Below, one piece after another: positions 1 through 14,900 of a DNA stretch of 64,000 bases. The translations under genes and the position numbers were made by a program. Source of the stretch: Lethocerus indicus (lineage: Eukaryota; Arthropoda; Insecta; Hemiptera; Belostomatidae); assembly GCA_019843655.1 (NCBI GenBank), contig JACDQD010000002.1:19429154-19493153 (forward strand), written 5' to 3'. Under the pieces are notes generated by a model. That model searched no databases. It was not told the DNA's origin and saw only the letters and a list, made by a program, of their open reading frames with translations. Every line of letters begins with the position of its first letter. Position 1 is the first letter of the stretch.

Positions 1-2194
1 CAAATTCCCATGTTTATATTTATTATACCTAACGGGAGCTCAGTCTAATTTCTAATGCTCCTACCCCCGGTGTACTATCACCCCTGTTTGGGATAGCGAA
101 GAAGTCTATGATTAGATTTAAGAAGATAATAATAATAATATTCGCAATAATTTTCTATCATAAAGTTAAAATGTAATATAAAAATCGTTGTAATGTCTTT
201 ACGCACGAAACACTCTCCGAATAAAACTTATTACCATTAATTACGCAAAATGATGAAATACTGTTATATTTAACCATCCAGGGTATGCTTGTCTACCGTT
301 TTCAATGACCGCTATCACTTTTTGGACACCAATGTTAATGTTAATTATAAGTAGCTTTAAAATTAGATTTTTGCGCGTTCCCTTTAAATTTTTTGAAGTG
401 CCACAGATTCTAATTTTTAAAAACGTAGTCAGAAATTTCCATCAGGATAATAGTAATTTCGCTGGAATAGAAATTTCTCCTTTTTATTTCTAAAGAAGAT
501 TATACTATTTTTTAATTTTAACTACACTACATTTTTCGTATTACATTTGTTCTTTTAAGTTTTAAATGAAACAATTAAATTATTAGGCAACGGTACAATT
601 ATTTCGTCAACCTATTGTTAGGACAGTGAGCGGCTTCGTGTCTTTAATTAGGATAACTAATTATGATAGTAATGAAAATGCGAAGAACTGGTTTTGAGCT
701 ATAACTTACCCAATTTCGCAGGGAAACGGACCACTTCCCGGTCGGGCGGTACGATTAAGGCGGGACAGGTTGGGTAGTAATAATGACGGACGATATAGTT
801 AAAAGATCTGGTGTACAGTTTCTCCCACACCTCTGCTCAGGTCGTGGGAAGACAATTTACCGTAAGCGAATAAACTGGCGGTTTTGAGGCGGAAAAACCG
901 GCAAAGAAGCCCGGGAACTGAATTCCCGGACGGGATATTCAGGTCGAAAATGGTGAATTTTCGCTCAGACATACACACTGTTCAGATGGGTCAGTGATCG
1001 GGCTTGGGGTAAGTCCATTTCCTACTTCATTGATCTCGCAACTTCATGTGTGTAATAAGCGTGTATGATGTAGGGGTTTTAAATGGTTTTAATTAGACAC
1101 CACAGAGAAACCCCGTTCTAACGAGCAAGCATTCATTCCAATAAGATAGTTCATGTTGCTACGATCCCAATTGCACAGTTGTTATCAATTTTATTACAGA
1201 TACTGTAGCGTCATATTACTTCGTTTAGTTGGAATTTAATGCGCGGGCCCGAAGTTTACCCTTCGTAAGACTTACGATACGAATTAACAGTTTTCTTAGC
1301 TATTCTTATATATAAGAATCATCCTAATCCACCCCAATCCAAATTTGTGTGTTGTGACAAGATCACTGTCCTGTTTATTTTTTATCCAGAACCGAGTGGA
1401 GATAGGTATTTACAGTTAGATAACTTACTAATTCTATGTTAATAATGAATGGTACAAGAAGCAGCTTTACAAGCAATAATTTCAAGTTTATTGCGCCTAC
1501 GATAGGTACTATTAATTCGATGCTCGTAATAAAATATTCTCAAACTTGACGACTAATCATATCCAGAGATTCATACAACAAAAACTTCCGGGCTTGCTCC
1601 TCTTTGAGAAACCCGAGGTTGGCTAACCGAATTTTTTTCAGGAAAGTTTTACTCCCCGAAAGAATTACAATTCCATCGGATGTATTCCTTACGATGAACA
1701 ATCGAAAAAATTATAACACACGCTATTTTGATAGTCTACAGAACATTCGGCCGTCACAGACGTTCCGCTAGTTTTATTGCGCCTATAAACACCAAATATT
1801 TGTCGAACAATTCAAATATATCTGCTCAATGGTTATTACAATTTTCATTTGCGATTACACAGGGCGCGCTTTGGCGCCATCATCGTCCAGTGAAGTGATC
1901 CGTCACATGAAAGAATTATGATTTCAGACTGGCCAAACGATGTTTATGGTAAACGACTTTTTGTAAAAATTAGATCAAATGTCCTAGTCACGAACCAAGA
2001 GAATCACAATAATTTAGGTGTCCGGTAAACACAATATGTAAATGCCCGAAATATGTTTTTTCTTGAATAATATCCTAAACCTGTTTGAAGTGTGTTATCA
2101 TGTATAATTAAATCCGGTTGGATAGTTAAAGGGGAAGGTATTTGAAGTTAGGCTGCTGTTTAAATTAGCTTTACTATCGAAAGTTGTGAGGTTT

Positions 2195-2212
2195 AGAGCG
2201 CCCTCTATTGAA
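2195..2212 (-). promoter_or_regulatory. CTCF-like motif
   Basis: On the + strand this reads AGAGCGCCCTCTATTGAA. Compared with the CTCF consensus AGCGCCMYCTNSTGG, about 13 of 15 positions agree, with mismatches only in the distal part. One motif match in intergenic DNA is weak evidence of binding. Confidence 0.25.
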
Positions 2213-2878
2213 GGCTCGCGTATTAAAGGTGGTATTTATCGAGGTGTTTTCGTCTACAATACGATATTATAAGCCCGTTTAAATACGGAGTGCGAGTTAT
2301 CAACGGGGCATCCGTACAAATTATGTCCAAAAATGACAACTCATATCAATTATTTATTAATAATAACCAATGTTTGGACTACTCCATATTATTAATACCA
2401 TGCAGTCCACAAAGTTAGCAGCATTGTTGAAACAAAAAGTTAATGTAATATAATTATAGACATTGTTCCTATAATATTCCTATTGCATATAGGGATAGAT
2501 CGTTTCTGTACCTAGTGTATTTCCCCAAGAATCGCGTTTTTCGGGTTTACATAACCCCGTTGTAAAATATCACAACTTATTTCGATTAGTTTTGTGTAGA
2601 AACTAAGTTATCAATTATTACCTGATTTGAGTAGAAAATGTATTATGAGTTTAGTGCTATTATAATTCTATAGCCAAACATATTTCCTCAATAAAGACTG
2701 TGTAGAGTCCTCAGAAAAATTCTAATTGTACAAGCAACCCAGATTTAATGTATTTCCCACACTATAAATCCACGGAGGGACAGAACCATTAATACTATAA
2801 GACTACAAGGCAAAGGTTTTATGGAGTACCTATATCATGCATATAAATTGTATTACTTCCTTAAAACTAAAATCCACA

Positions 2879-2936
2879 CTATTAATATACTAATATTAAT
2901 ATACTATAATATACTACACTCTATTAATATACTATA
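2879..2936. repeat. AT-rich tandem repeat (TATTAATATACTA-type units)
   Basis: Imperfect tandem copies of a unit close to TATTAATATACTA run through this stretch, with a shorter ATAATATACTA variant in the middle. It is low-complexity DNA with no sign of coding. Confidence 0.8.
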
Positions 2937-5900
2937 TTTTAATGGCATTAACATGCACTTGTACTTGCAGCGAAAATATTAAATGGGGATTGCAGCACAC
3001 CAGCGAGGTCAACGAGTTTCGGGGCTTCCGCATGGCCTAGAAAGTTGAAAATTGACGTACGGTCATAAAATTAATAATCCGTTACAGTGGGAAAAAAAAT
3101 TCATAGCCCGTATATACTCCATCTAAAGGTTTACGAACTGGCATAAGATATTGCATATTAGTGTGATTGGAAATATAATCAACGACTGAATGCTATAATG
3201 TATCGTAAATATGTGAAACGGACCACGTCTGGTCTCAAAATCACAAAAGAAACAGAATTAAAAATTAAATGAAACCAAAACGAATCTAATCTACTAATCA
3301 CAACAAACAAAAGTACATAAACAGGTCCAAACATTGTAATTTGATAAATAAATAAAATAAAATTAATTGCTAATAAAATGAATTAATCGATGCAAAAATG
3401 TATTAAGAAAGGAAGGAATATCATTAATGTACATTAGTCATCTAAATTTCGTTATTAACAGTCTAATACAGTTATGTTCTTTTGGGCGTTCGCTAGAGGT
3501 TAGTGTAGTTTCACTCTTCCGAGGTTCTGTCTTTATTCGCTTATTTAGTTTTAGTCTGGGTAAGTTTTTTGACGAAGTCACACACACAGTCGGTCAGTAA
3601 TAAAGTGAGGTACTTAGGCACTGTTATCAATGAATGACCGATTGTTTCGGTCAATTAAAAACACGGTAGATCAAAGGGGAAACAGAAAATGTGTACGCCA
3701 TTGAAGAAAAGTAATCGGAAAGTTACATTGTAAACATTTCTTGGCCAGAGAATCTAAATTCCCCGAGGATGAGTAACATAAACTTGACTGAGAAGGAACA
3801 CAGAATCCGGACGTGAGCCTCCGCTCTTTTATAAATAAATCTAACAAATATAAATGACTTCCCCACCGACGCCTTCTATATTAAAGCGGTCGGTGAATAA
3901 AGGGTTTTTGGAGACCTCGCATCTGTGGGGGGCTCCCACTAAGCAGGTACTGGTATCTAGGTATCACGTGCTCTCTGTTTATTTAGGGGTAGATAACGAA
4001 TTATTGCCTTAATCTCTATTCCCCCTATTACGTTTATATTTTTTAGGCACTACAACGCATCAAAGACCGGGTTATTCATTGCTCGACAAAATGTATTATA
4101 TTATTTTTTTCAATATGAAAATAATAGTACTCATTTTCCTGCGCAGCACTACAAGTAGTAGGTGAAAATAAATTATAAACATGTCCCTAATAATTAAACA
4201 TTTTATAAGGTTACAACATTTGTAGTTTCCTGCAACTCGCTAGAGTAATCTTCTGTCTTCCCTCGTGGAGGCACAAGTAATTTCCAGTTCAAACTCATTG
4301 GGACGGACGGTAGAACAGAAAATGTTGAAGAGATTTTTCGTCTCTAGCCGAATTCAGAACACGTATAGGGGAGGGACACGGAGCCAGGTTCCTTCCTCTG
4401 AAACCGTATAGGAGCCGTTATTTTCGGTCTGACAAATCTAACACTTGGAACAGGGGCGACGCCAAGGCTTCGCAGACTCGAAAAAGCGATAGTTTGAAAT
4501 CATTCAATCATTATTTAATGAAAACAGAATATTAATGGGGATCAGGGAAAAGGAGTAATTGAAAGGGAATACTTCGTGCGGGTAGGTCTTTAGTGGCAAA
4601 GCGGCGGTGTAAACGTGCCCACCCGAGGGCGATTCCCCCAATTTTACTTGAATTCCAAAAACACGCCTATATGGTCCTGAACTAGACCGGTTATTGGTGG
4701 CGAAAAACCGACACCGGTGAAGCTTGGGACCAAAAGGCCAAAAGATGTGACAGAAGACCGCATGTGCTCTAATTGAGAAAGTGAGACAATTTAAAAATGT
4801 CAATGGAAGACCCGCCAGGATGGCTCCGTGGGAGAAACTGGCGCGGAAGATAAGAAACAAGCCCAGTAAGCACCGCGGGACGTGCCAGCGCAATATTTGA
4901 ACTTTCTCCGTTCGCCTAGGCCAACTCAGCCGTCCTACGTCCCCGCGTGTTTTCCACTACTGCAACCAACGGAGAGACCGTTTCTAAAACTAAATCTCCT
5001 GCTAAATCTCCGAACTGCGATCGAATACAGCTCATTCGGAATATTGATATTTTTTCGGTTCATGAAACGGTCTATTTTACTAATGGTAAAATTTAGGCCG
5101 TAATTCTGGAAATCGATATTAACGCAACTCCCCCTTGTAAGAGTTCAAACAAACAGTACCCGAACCGGAAGAATTTTCTCAGTCCTAGACAGGTCCTCTC
5201 CTATTCTATAATTGTGATTCCGATGATCGCTTTGAGAATTACACCTTATTTCCTATACCGCCCCATAATTTATTTTCAATACGGGCCCACACGACCGTCG
5301 GGCCGATGTACAGTTGGATTTTTTGTTGTTGTCGCGGCCGGTGTTGACGCGTGTAGTGCAGTTTTAATGAGGCTAAGGTGTGAGGGGAAGGGCCCCCCCC
5401 CACCTGGCCCAGCTCCAAACGACACCGCCCCTCTTTCCAAACCCCCTTCAAAAATATAATACAAAACGACCAGATATAGGAAGAGAGGCAGAGACGGTTA
5501 CGATTTACAGAGGCAGTTTCGGCCGTTCCTTTAGAACAAAACGCGCAATTTATTCGCTTGTACACAGCTTGTATATAAGTGTACAAACGCGAGATTGCGG
5601 TTACACTGATTTGACACTAATGAATCATATTGTAATCATACGTTAATGGTTAATGCTATTAAATAACATAAATAAAGGTTATTTTAAAATTATATTTGTA
5701 GGAAGAGTTGATTCTAGAAAATAAAATCCTCTAAAGTAACTACTAATTAATCGATTATTTGATATTCCCTTGTAGATACAATTGTGTACAGGCCAGATAT
5801 TTTAATTCATATTCTGTACCGAAATATCGGCAACAGATTAAAAATGAATGGCATCCTCAAAAATGTCAAAGGAAGCTGTTTAGGATTGTCCGCTTATTTA

Positions 5901-7033
5901 TATTCTGTTGAGTTAAATCGGTGGGCGAAGTCCCGACAGGGTTTCAATTACGTACAAGCGTTTCACTTTTTTTTTTTTATTAAAGAGACCTTTGGGGCCG
6001 AGTAGGAGGACCTTCCTTTTTCTTCCTTCTTCAACAAAATGGGCAAGCTCTAGGTCACCTTGGTCAACCCCAACTTGGTTATCGGCGGGTCGGTTAAACA
6101 ATGCGGTAAAATATATACCCGCCCAGAGAGAATATGATCCGTTAAAGGACGGAATGGGACCGGACACCTCCGCGTACACTCCAAAAAGGGACTGGCCGTG
6201 TCGTTTTAGAGGACGTGGACCAGTACGTCTGTGTACACATAACATTCTACAGATTTAAGTGGGTGTATCTCCAATTTGGTCTCTTTTAAATACCAATATT
6301 TATTTCCTACAGTAATGAAAATAAAAAGAAATATTCATAATTATCATCAAAAAACGGTGATGGTTATTACAGCAGTAATAGTGTATAAATGTAGGTATGA
6401 AGAGCCGTGGTTCCTTTGGGAGCCTTGGATTGGGCCCAATCGGCAATAATAGCTGCGCAATTATGTGAAAAATAATTAAAGAAGAATTAATAATCTTCAT
6501 TTCGTATAAAGGTATAAGAAAAAAGAACCGACTCTAATATGCTCATATGACTACTACTACACTAACGTATCGGATCAAATAAATAAGAACGTTTATCGCA
6601 GGATAATATAATGCATTGCATATTTCCCTCATTAATTTCTCATCCATATTTCAGACTCTGACATTGGACGAACTGTAACAATGTAATTGTTCAAAATAAT
6701 TTGGATACAATCGTAATTGATCCATAAATTTCTATCCAATTTATACTCTAATAGGAGGTATTTTGTCGAAAGGTATCAATTATAAGAAATATTGCAAAAA
6801 AAATATGTTTGCGGCATGATTTCCGGAAGACTAACTAATTCCAATTTAAAATCCGTGAGAGGCACTAGTGAGGAACAGTATTATTAACACACAATGGATG
6901 GTTAAATATAAAGAAGCACTGAAACAGAAACACTTCATTATTCTAAATATTTTTTCCTCGAAAAGGTTTCGCCGGCACCCCGACCGAAAATTAAACGGCA
7001 CGCTTTAATACAGCGATTCGTAACGAAGAATGT

Positions 7034-7059
7034 AGTTGTTGCCAAGGTAGGCAACAACT
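7034..7059. repeat. Perfect 10-bp inverted repeat, 6-nt loop
   Basis: AGTTGTTGCC (7,034-7,043) is followed by AAGGTA and its exact reverse complement GGCAACAACT (7,050-7,059). The half-sites GTTGCC and GGCAAC resemble RFX X-box halves, but the 6-nt spacer is wider than the usual 0-3 nt. It could be a symmetric protein site or a short hairpin; nothing nearby indicates an intrinsic terminator or a known RNA. Confidence 0.7.
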
Positions 7060-8859
7060 TGCCCCAACACAGATAAGGCAAATGAGTCTTTTGTTTTTCG
7101 GTTCGACTTTATCTCTCGGAATTTCGCTGTGAACAACCTAGTCGTTCGCGCCGCATAATATCCATCCATTCTCTCTGTATCTGACAGGGCAAGTTCAGGT
7201 TAATTGCGTTGTTTTGAGCATTCGAAATTCTGTTAATTAATATAAAACAACTACGCTAGTTATCGTGGGGGATTCCGTTGGGCGTGTTATTAATTAAATG
7301 CAGGCCGGGAACGTCCAATTCGGATAGAAATATTTGAAATAATATTTCCACTGTCTCGACGAAAGCCTTCCGAATTTCGAAAACGACCACGCTCGACCAT
7401 AATGGCCCAACGCGCCAGGGATTTCCAATCCCAATTTCCATACTCCTCCTCGAATGAAATAGAAAAAAAACAAAATCACGTACGCTTTATTTATATTTTG
7501 ATTCCCATTTAAATGCAAGAGTACTGGGAAGTGAGTGGGAGAACCGGGAGTCTCCTTTCGCCTACTTCCTTCCTTTTTTAGACACACGCAACCGCCCGCT
7601 CACACACAGGTAAGCGTCCGAAGAAATATTATTGCCAAAGCCTACTACTTTAATTATGCTTTAATTACGATTATATATATTATTATTCAATGGAACAAAT
7701 CCAGCTGTAGCCTTTTTACTTTGGTAACGTACTATCTGTGCGACTTACGCCTGCGATAAGTATTATTCTTAACGGACCGATATCGGAGCTCATAAAAGTG
7801 CCAAGGACAGCTGCCGTTACAACGGAAATAGATATTCTGAAAACAATACCATTCTATCTATTGTTTCAACAAAATCATTTCGAATCAAAATTCCTTATGA
7901 AGTTAGTCCCAAGAATTATATCACTCGGCAGTAGATTTACTGTTAATGGAATAAGTGAACACAAGTTGATTTTGCTTTTTTATTACTTGGTTGAGTCAGA
8001 ATAAGGAAAGTTCCTTCATTTAGTTCAGTCTATTGCTATTCACAATTATTCAATCTTACTTCATATTAGACTCCAGAAAGTTTCTCAAAAGTCTTGAATT
8101 TGAATTTGAACCATGAAGGATCTACAGCTACAAGACATTTGTACCAACTCAAATAGTAACAGCTCCCCTGAATGGAACGGGTTTAGTTCGATACACTGAG
8201 TTGGGCAAAAAACTTTTCTATGCAATTGAAAATGATCTCAAGTACTCTCTATAGACATAACTTGCATCTAGTTTTGTTGGTCCAGATTTGTTTTTATTTA
8301 TAGAAAAACTTAATACCTTTCCTTGCTATAATTTAATGCCGGGGAGAGTCTCGATTATTCTCAAGGAGGGACAAAAATACAACAACCGAGACGATACATC
8401 GAGACGTCGGTATCAATTGAATAAGTGAAACCACGATTACAGTAATAAGGCTTTAAACGCCTCCTCGGGTGAATAAACCTAGAGGCGGAGCATTGTCGCC
8501 ACGCCAAGACGGTTACCATTAATTCCTGTTGGCCCACCGGATACGGGAGCGGAGGAAGCGGACGGAATAAGACAGGCGGTCGGCCTAATATTAAAAGGAA
8601 ACATCCGTTCGGGGTAGCACGTGGTAATGAAATTAACCGCACACAGAGGAAGACGTTCTCATTCCCGCTTTTAATTAGTCGGCGGCATAAGCAACACGAT
8701 AATTAAAATAAATACGTCTAAAGTAGAACATAAAACACGAATTGATGCGTTGATTGCCCTAGTGCTATTTTTTTCACTTTCAAAGAATACTGAATGTTTA
8801 TAACGGAGCAATGATAAAATAACTATGCTAATCACTAAATACCTACATCGGTTATAATT

Positions 8860-8913
8860 GCTGGATCATTATATATACATTACAATATGCTGGAATTGTT
8901 ATATACATTACAA
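8860..8913. repeat. Short imperfect direct duplication (about 26 bp)
   Basis: GCTGGATCATTATATATACA and following bases at 8,860-8,885 recur with few changes at 8,889-8,913. Both copies end in TATACATTACAA. This looks like a local tandem duplication in AT-rich DNA. Confidence 0.65.
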
Positions 8914-11900
8914 CACGATTGTTAACTACATTATCATTTATTATACGCTGTTTGACGCATATTAGGTACAGGTCATAGAGTAAAAATTATGATATTAAAT
9001 ACAAAGGTAAAGATATTCAATAAAGCTGATTTGCAATACAACTGTACAATTTTTTGCTGGATTATGGCCGAAGGATAGAAAGTCGAAATAAAGTATTCTT
9101 TCCTTTATTACCAAATTAAGACTGCTATTCATTTAAAAATTTCATACTGTTACTCTGCTTACACATTTTGTTTTGATTTGAATTAATTCACGAAAATTAC
9201 TTTTCACGTTATACGAAACTTAGCATACTTAGAGTTAAGCAAAGAAATTTGTTTCGTATTATTTTTATAACTTATTATTATAACGTATTATAACTTCTGA
9301 GGTTAGGGTTTATAACTTTAATAAACACACGTAACACCACCAGTCAGCAAATATACTTCCCATATTACAAGATGAGACTTAAAGTATGAATTAAAATTCG
9401 CGAAACTGGAATGAAGTAATCTGTTCGCGCATTCGACCCAATGTTCAGCGACCGGCAGTCTCGTACGAGCCCTCTTAATTAGGCAGAATAACTAAAACAT
9501 TCCTTCACAGATTAACGACGCCCTCGGGGCTAAATCGACGTCACGAGGCGGGACCGGTCCTGCCCGACCAAGAACATCAACTCCTCGTGCGTCATATCCT
9601 CGAGCATAATGAGCCCGCCCGGATTGCGCCAACCCCAGAATTATTCCGTTATACAGACATCGCCTCAGGTCGTAAACAGAAAATTCGCGCTACGATTCGT
9701 CAACGCTCCAAAATAACGCGGCAGCGTCAGACGGATGACTCTCCGGGGCCTTTCCGCATATAGAACAGCTGGATCATTAGGCGGGCGGAGAAGATAAGGA
9801 GACGATAATGAGTCCCTTAAAAGCTCTCAACCGCACTGAGTCTGCGAGGAGAAAAGAAATTACGCAACCTCCTCAAATATATATTTAAATAGTATGCGTT
9901 AAAAATAAAAATGATTTTAATTTAGAAATAAAACCGGAATTCATTAGCGTACGAGACATTCCGGAAACAATTATTCGCATCGATTCCTACAATATAATAC
10001 GCATCTTTTCAGTTACGGGGGCGGGGGAAAGGGAGAAATTATTCACGGACCACGCATGACAGCCTGCCAAAGTACATCGGGTGAAAATAAGCCGATAAGT
10101 GAATGTGTCGGCCTGCAAACGTGACGTAGCCATTCGAAAGACGGGATCGGCGGGCTATAAACCGCAGGGTCGCCAACAACGTTGACACCGGCCATTATAC
10201 GACCCGATTAAGAAGAAAAATTAAAAATATCGCTAGACTCTCTATTCCAGGTCTGGTTAGGAAACTGACGGTGCAGATATGCAGCTTACGTGATATGGTT
10301 TTTATTTTACATCTCGTTCTTTGGAAATCAGCGTTTAAATTTCACCCTCGTTATTTTGTAAGGCGTTCAGTAAGGTAAAAAACAAGTGGTGATGGGGGGA
10401 CAGATTTATCAATATTTATACGGCGATCGTTTTCCTCGTCTTATCCGAGGCGACAAACAGCGTATGGCGCTGAATGCCGCGCGATAGAACGGCGTTAAAA
10501 TTCAGCGGCCTCTGTTATGTTAATTGGGCGTATACATTAGGTCCCTGGGAGAGCGCAACTGTAAGCGGACGGGCAGTCTCCCCGCAACCCGTGGCTGATG
10601 TCATGCCTCCCCGCCCCCGCCCATGACGAGGCCGATCATGGCTCCTTTTAGGCGGACGACCGCTCGTCTCGCAAAACTGTGTCAGTGCTGCCCCAAACTC
10701 GGCGATCTAATGATCTAACGTAGATCCGCATCAGCTCCATCGTCCGTGCAATTTTGCGGACGCTCGTTCGGTCGCACAACAGACATCGACAAGCGGCCAG
10801 CGTTAGTCTCAAACATCCCGCCGGCGTTATCACTACACTGTTACAGCGTGGGTTCTTCGTTACAAGCGATAAATGTCTTTTCGAGTAAATGCCGTTCAAC
10901 TGTGAACGGTGGCAGTAAGCTCTATAATTCATATATTACGAACGGGCGACGTTGACGAGATATCAAATAGGGGCCAGAGCGGTGACATTTCGAACTATTA
11001 TAGCATTAATGCACTGAAATCGTTGCGGACGGATTAATGAAAACACGACACTTTCCCAACTTTAACAGATGTATAGTTTACTGCGGAACTTAGAGAAAAA
11101 ATTGTGATTTACGGCGAGGGGAAAAATTCCATTTTTTTCGGCATTTGAAACGAAATTCGAACGGTGCTATAAATTTGAATTTACGAACGGGAGTAAGCTA
11201 AAGTTAGTCCATGGCGCGACTAGTGCTGCCCTCTCCGTTACTTCTTCCCGGTGACATTTCCACATTCTTCGATAACGTCAACTTCAGACCAAAAAATAGG
11301 AAACTTTACTTCGACTTTGTGCAGACCCGTAATTATATTTATCTAATTATTTTAATGATGTTTACGTTAGTTATTGACACGAAAGACCATCTACCCGTTC
11401 GTAAAATTTGAATCGGTATGAAAAACAGCTTGAATAAAGAGCATCATTTGATTTTTATGATGTTATTTAAGGATTTCAATAAAATTAAAGGAATAAGTCG
11501 ATCGGAGCGAGGCTGAAATAAGCTTCTTAAAACTGGTTCATTGGATTCCCTAACTTATCTAGACCAGGGACAAAACCATATTCGCCTTATTTCACCATTA
11601 TCTGTAATGGGAGATTAGAATCCGACATCTACTGATCAAGCTGATCACGCAATCTGTGAGGATTTTTGCAACGTGATAATTTTTAGACACTTATGAGCCG
11701 AAAAAATTAGCCACTTCACTGCCACTTCATTGACAATAAGTGCTTTTCCAACTTCATACAGTATAGGAGTATGTTCAAAGGTTGTCGCACCTATGAAGTG
11801 TTCGAATGAAGCGAATGAAAATGTATCTTCGTCCATTCCCCACTTACATAATGTCCTCAGAATTTAAAATTTAAAAAGAGCGTTCGTGAATCTTTCATAT

Positions 11901-14900
11901 CACTGAGTTCGCTGATCGAGCTAACGTACGCGGTTTCGGCGGTTTCCGTATATCGGATGAAATAATATTGTTCCACCAGTTTATATCTGCCGAAATAAAC
12001 TTGAGTTCTCAGCGGAATACTCGATGGGGAAATAAATAGCTGAAAGTTACCAAGTATAACCTTCGCTGGAGGAAGGTATCCTTTATTCTTAAAAGCTCGA
12101 GTTTCCGGTCGGAGGGGGTTCCCGGTGAAAACAATATCGACTTCCCACTATCTGCGGTGTCATCAACACCGCATTCTTGCGGTCTGGCGAAACCCAGAAG
12201 ACGGAGGAGAAGCTCCGAACGGACAGACTTTTAAAAATCAAGCTCCAAGTTCTCACGGATCCGATTACCGCCGCCGGTAGCCCCCCCGAGAAGACCAGCG
12301 GTTTATTCGCAAACAGAAAATGACGCGTCCCCTCTCCTTCATTTGAGAGGCGGCGAACAACAACTTCGATTGATGAAAGCATTCCGGTTTTCTGCCGGTA
12401 CAGTAATAGGCGACCCAGTTGTGGGAGTATGAAGGTTTTCCTTTGTATTGAGACCAGTACATTTCAGCAGCCTGAGCTTCATACCACAAAGCATTCTTCT
12501 GGCACTTTTTCAATTCCCGAATAGCGCAATAACATTTTTACTTTTTAAAAAAGCCATACTTCGATGACTCTCTCAGTGAAGGTAGACCGATTACATTATG
12601 TGTTGATAGTAAATAAAAATGTTATAGGTCAACTTCCTACTCACCGATGTAAAATTAGGATTTGTCGTTTTTCTCGACCTAGAACGTGAATGTAAATTAT
12701 TTACGCTAATTTTACGATGAAGGCAGTTTTATCATCGGAGGAAACGTAAATTTCATAATATACAAACACAACTGCGGAAAAATTAATTTGCGTAGTCATC
12801 GGTGGATTTAAAACCATTACGTGTCCTTGAATCATAGGTCGTTTAAAAAGAATGCTTCACTCTTCAATTAGCGAGGAAGAACAAAACTATCAATAGCGCT
12901 GTTTCCTTCTTTATAATTAAAAATAGCTATTAATCGGATAAACGGGGAACCAATATATCACAGATCAAAGAAGCATTTCGACCTCAATTAAAGAAAAAAA
13001 GTAGAATACAGCTCCTTGAAGGAAGACGTAATATAAAATATTCCCAACAATCAAATTGAAATCAAGAAACTTCCGGAACCGTCTTTACATTTACGCCGTA
13101 ATTTTTTTTATCTCGTAAATGCATTAAAAATAGGATGAATACATCTCGGGAAAATAGAATGAATAAGATATAAGACTCCGGGTTAGTTGGAGAAAGTAGC
13201 CGATCCTCCGGCCAAGATTTTACTTTTATATCAGCGAAAACCGCTCGTTGACCCGCGATGCTCGATGCTGGAAACGCGCCATTCTAAATACGATAAATAC
13301 GAAACTGAATTATTCATACGTATACAAAGGAAATATTATTATAAACACATTATCCTCGTTTTACCTTTTCTTTTATATTTTCTAAACATTTCAATAAGCC
13401 TTGTTGTATATAAGTCACAATCTTTTGAATAACCGAAGTTATTGACACTTGATTCCCGATTACCGTTGGATTTAGAGTACCTACTTGCCGTAGATTATGG
13501 ACATTTCAAACATGAAATGAAAGAACACTTAAAATACTGTTTCTAATGAAGATGAGACAAAGTGGTCTCACCTGAAGTTGATTCACACCTGGATATCGTT
13601 ATCACTCGAAGGAGGAAGATAAAAGAGCAATGCTCGTTCGAGCATTGTAAATGCCCCACGTTGCGGTTCGGACGTGATATAAAAATCTAAACTGCAGATT
13701 TAACGAGTTGTAAATCATCAGTCTCAGTTTTTGGACAATATTCCGTACCCTACATTTTTACGGGCCAAATATGGTTAATCCCAGATTGGGACACCTCAGT
13801 GCACCCACGCCTGCCTCTCTCACAACAGCAGAACCCACGCGCACTCTCCAAGACACGCCTCCTCGCTTCCTTTTAATTTGTAAGGACAATTTGATAGTCA
13901 CACACACAGACACATTCTCCCTTTTTAAAATTCCCGTATCAACTCAGCTTGAAATCTAATCGGATTTCCCTCCCGGCGAAGAAAAAAAAGTCACACACGC
14001 GAATCCGGTTATTAGGAATAATTGGCCTCTTAAAACAGGAATAACTGCCCCACTTATGCAATTCGCTACCGCCGGCCGACGCCTCAAAAGGGAGAGCCGG
14101 ATGACATCAAATTTGCGAAGTCGAAATGACGCGTTTTATGCGCGTCCGAATAATAAAACAAATTGTAACTTAATACAATTCGGTTTAAAAGTTAGATAGA
14201 CGCTATCTTTCTGATTGCTCAAGGCCAGAATTATTCATTTACTTACTTCACTGCCCTATTTCTGAAGCGTCTCAACATGAAAATAGAACCTGAAGCGCCC
14301 ATTATGCTGGTGACGCCATCTAACCCTTTCAATTAGCATATCCTGAGTATTTGCTTGGCATTCTCGTTCTTGTCCATGCCGGCACATGGAACAGGGCTGT
14401 TCCATTTCAAAAGTCCTTAAGATGCGATCACCGAGGAGACGATTTATTGTTTATTATATATCATAAAAATGTTTGAGAAAATTCATAAGAACGATGACCT
14501 CAACTATCAACAATTCAATGGTTCATTCGATTGTATTCATTTGTGGTTGTATGTCTTCAGTTTGGAAGTTCCGATCTACGCATGTGAAATTAAACATTTA
14601 CTGCTGTGGTTAAGTTGTGGCCAATCAAATCTACAGAAGCCACGCAGCTCATTTGGGCTATCGCTTATGGCTGAAATGGGATAATTTTGTTTTGAAATTC
14701 CAATACGCTGAACATAATGCATTCTCACGTAACAGAATAAAACCTTAGTGTATTAGCGTTAGCACTAACGGGCGGTGTCAAGCGAGTGGCAGCATTCCAA
14801 GTTCAATTGGAAGTCCAGTTAGTAAACTGTGGTGCACTGGATGTCTTAACGCCACGCAGAATTTTCGTATAGCTATAACATTTAATTTAGAATCTTTATG

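Noticed and set aside
14308..14323. GACGCCATCTAAC as a further CTCF site
   Set aside because: Only 8 of the 10 core positions match; similar partial cores (GCGCCATC, GGCGTCAT) occur several times, as expected by chance.
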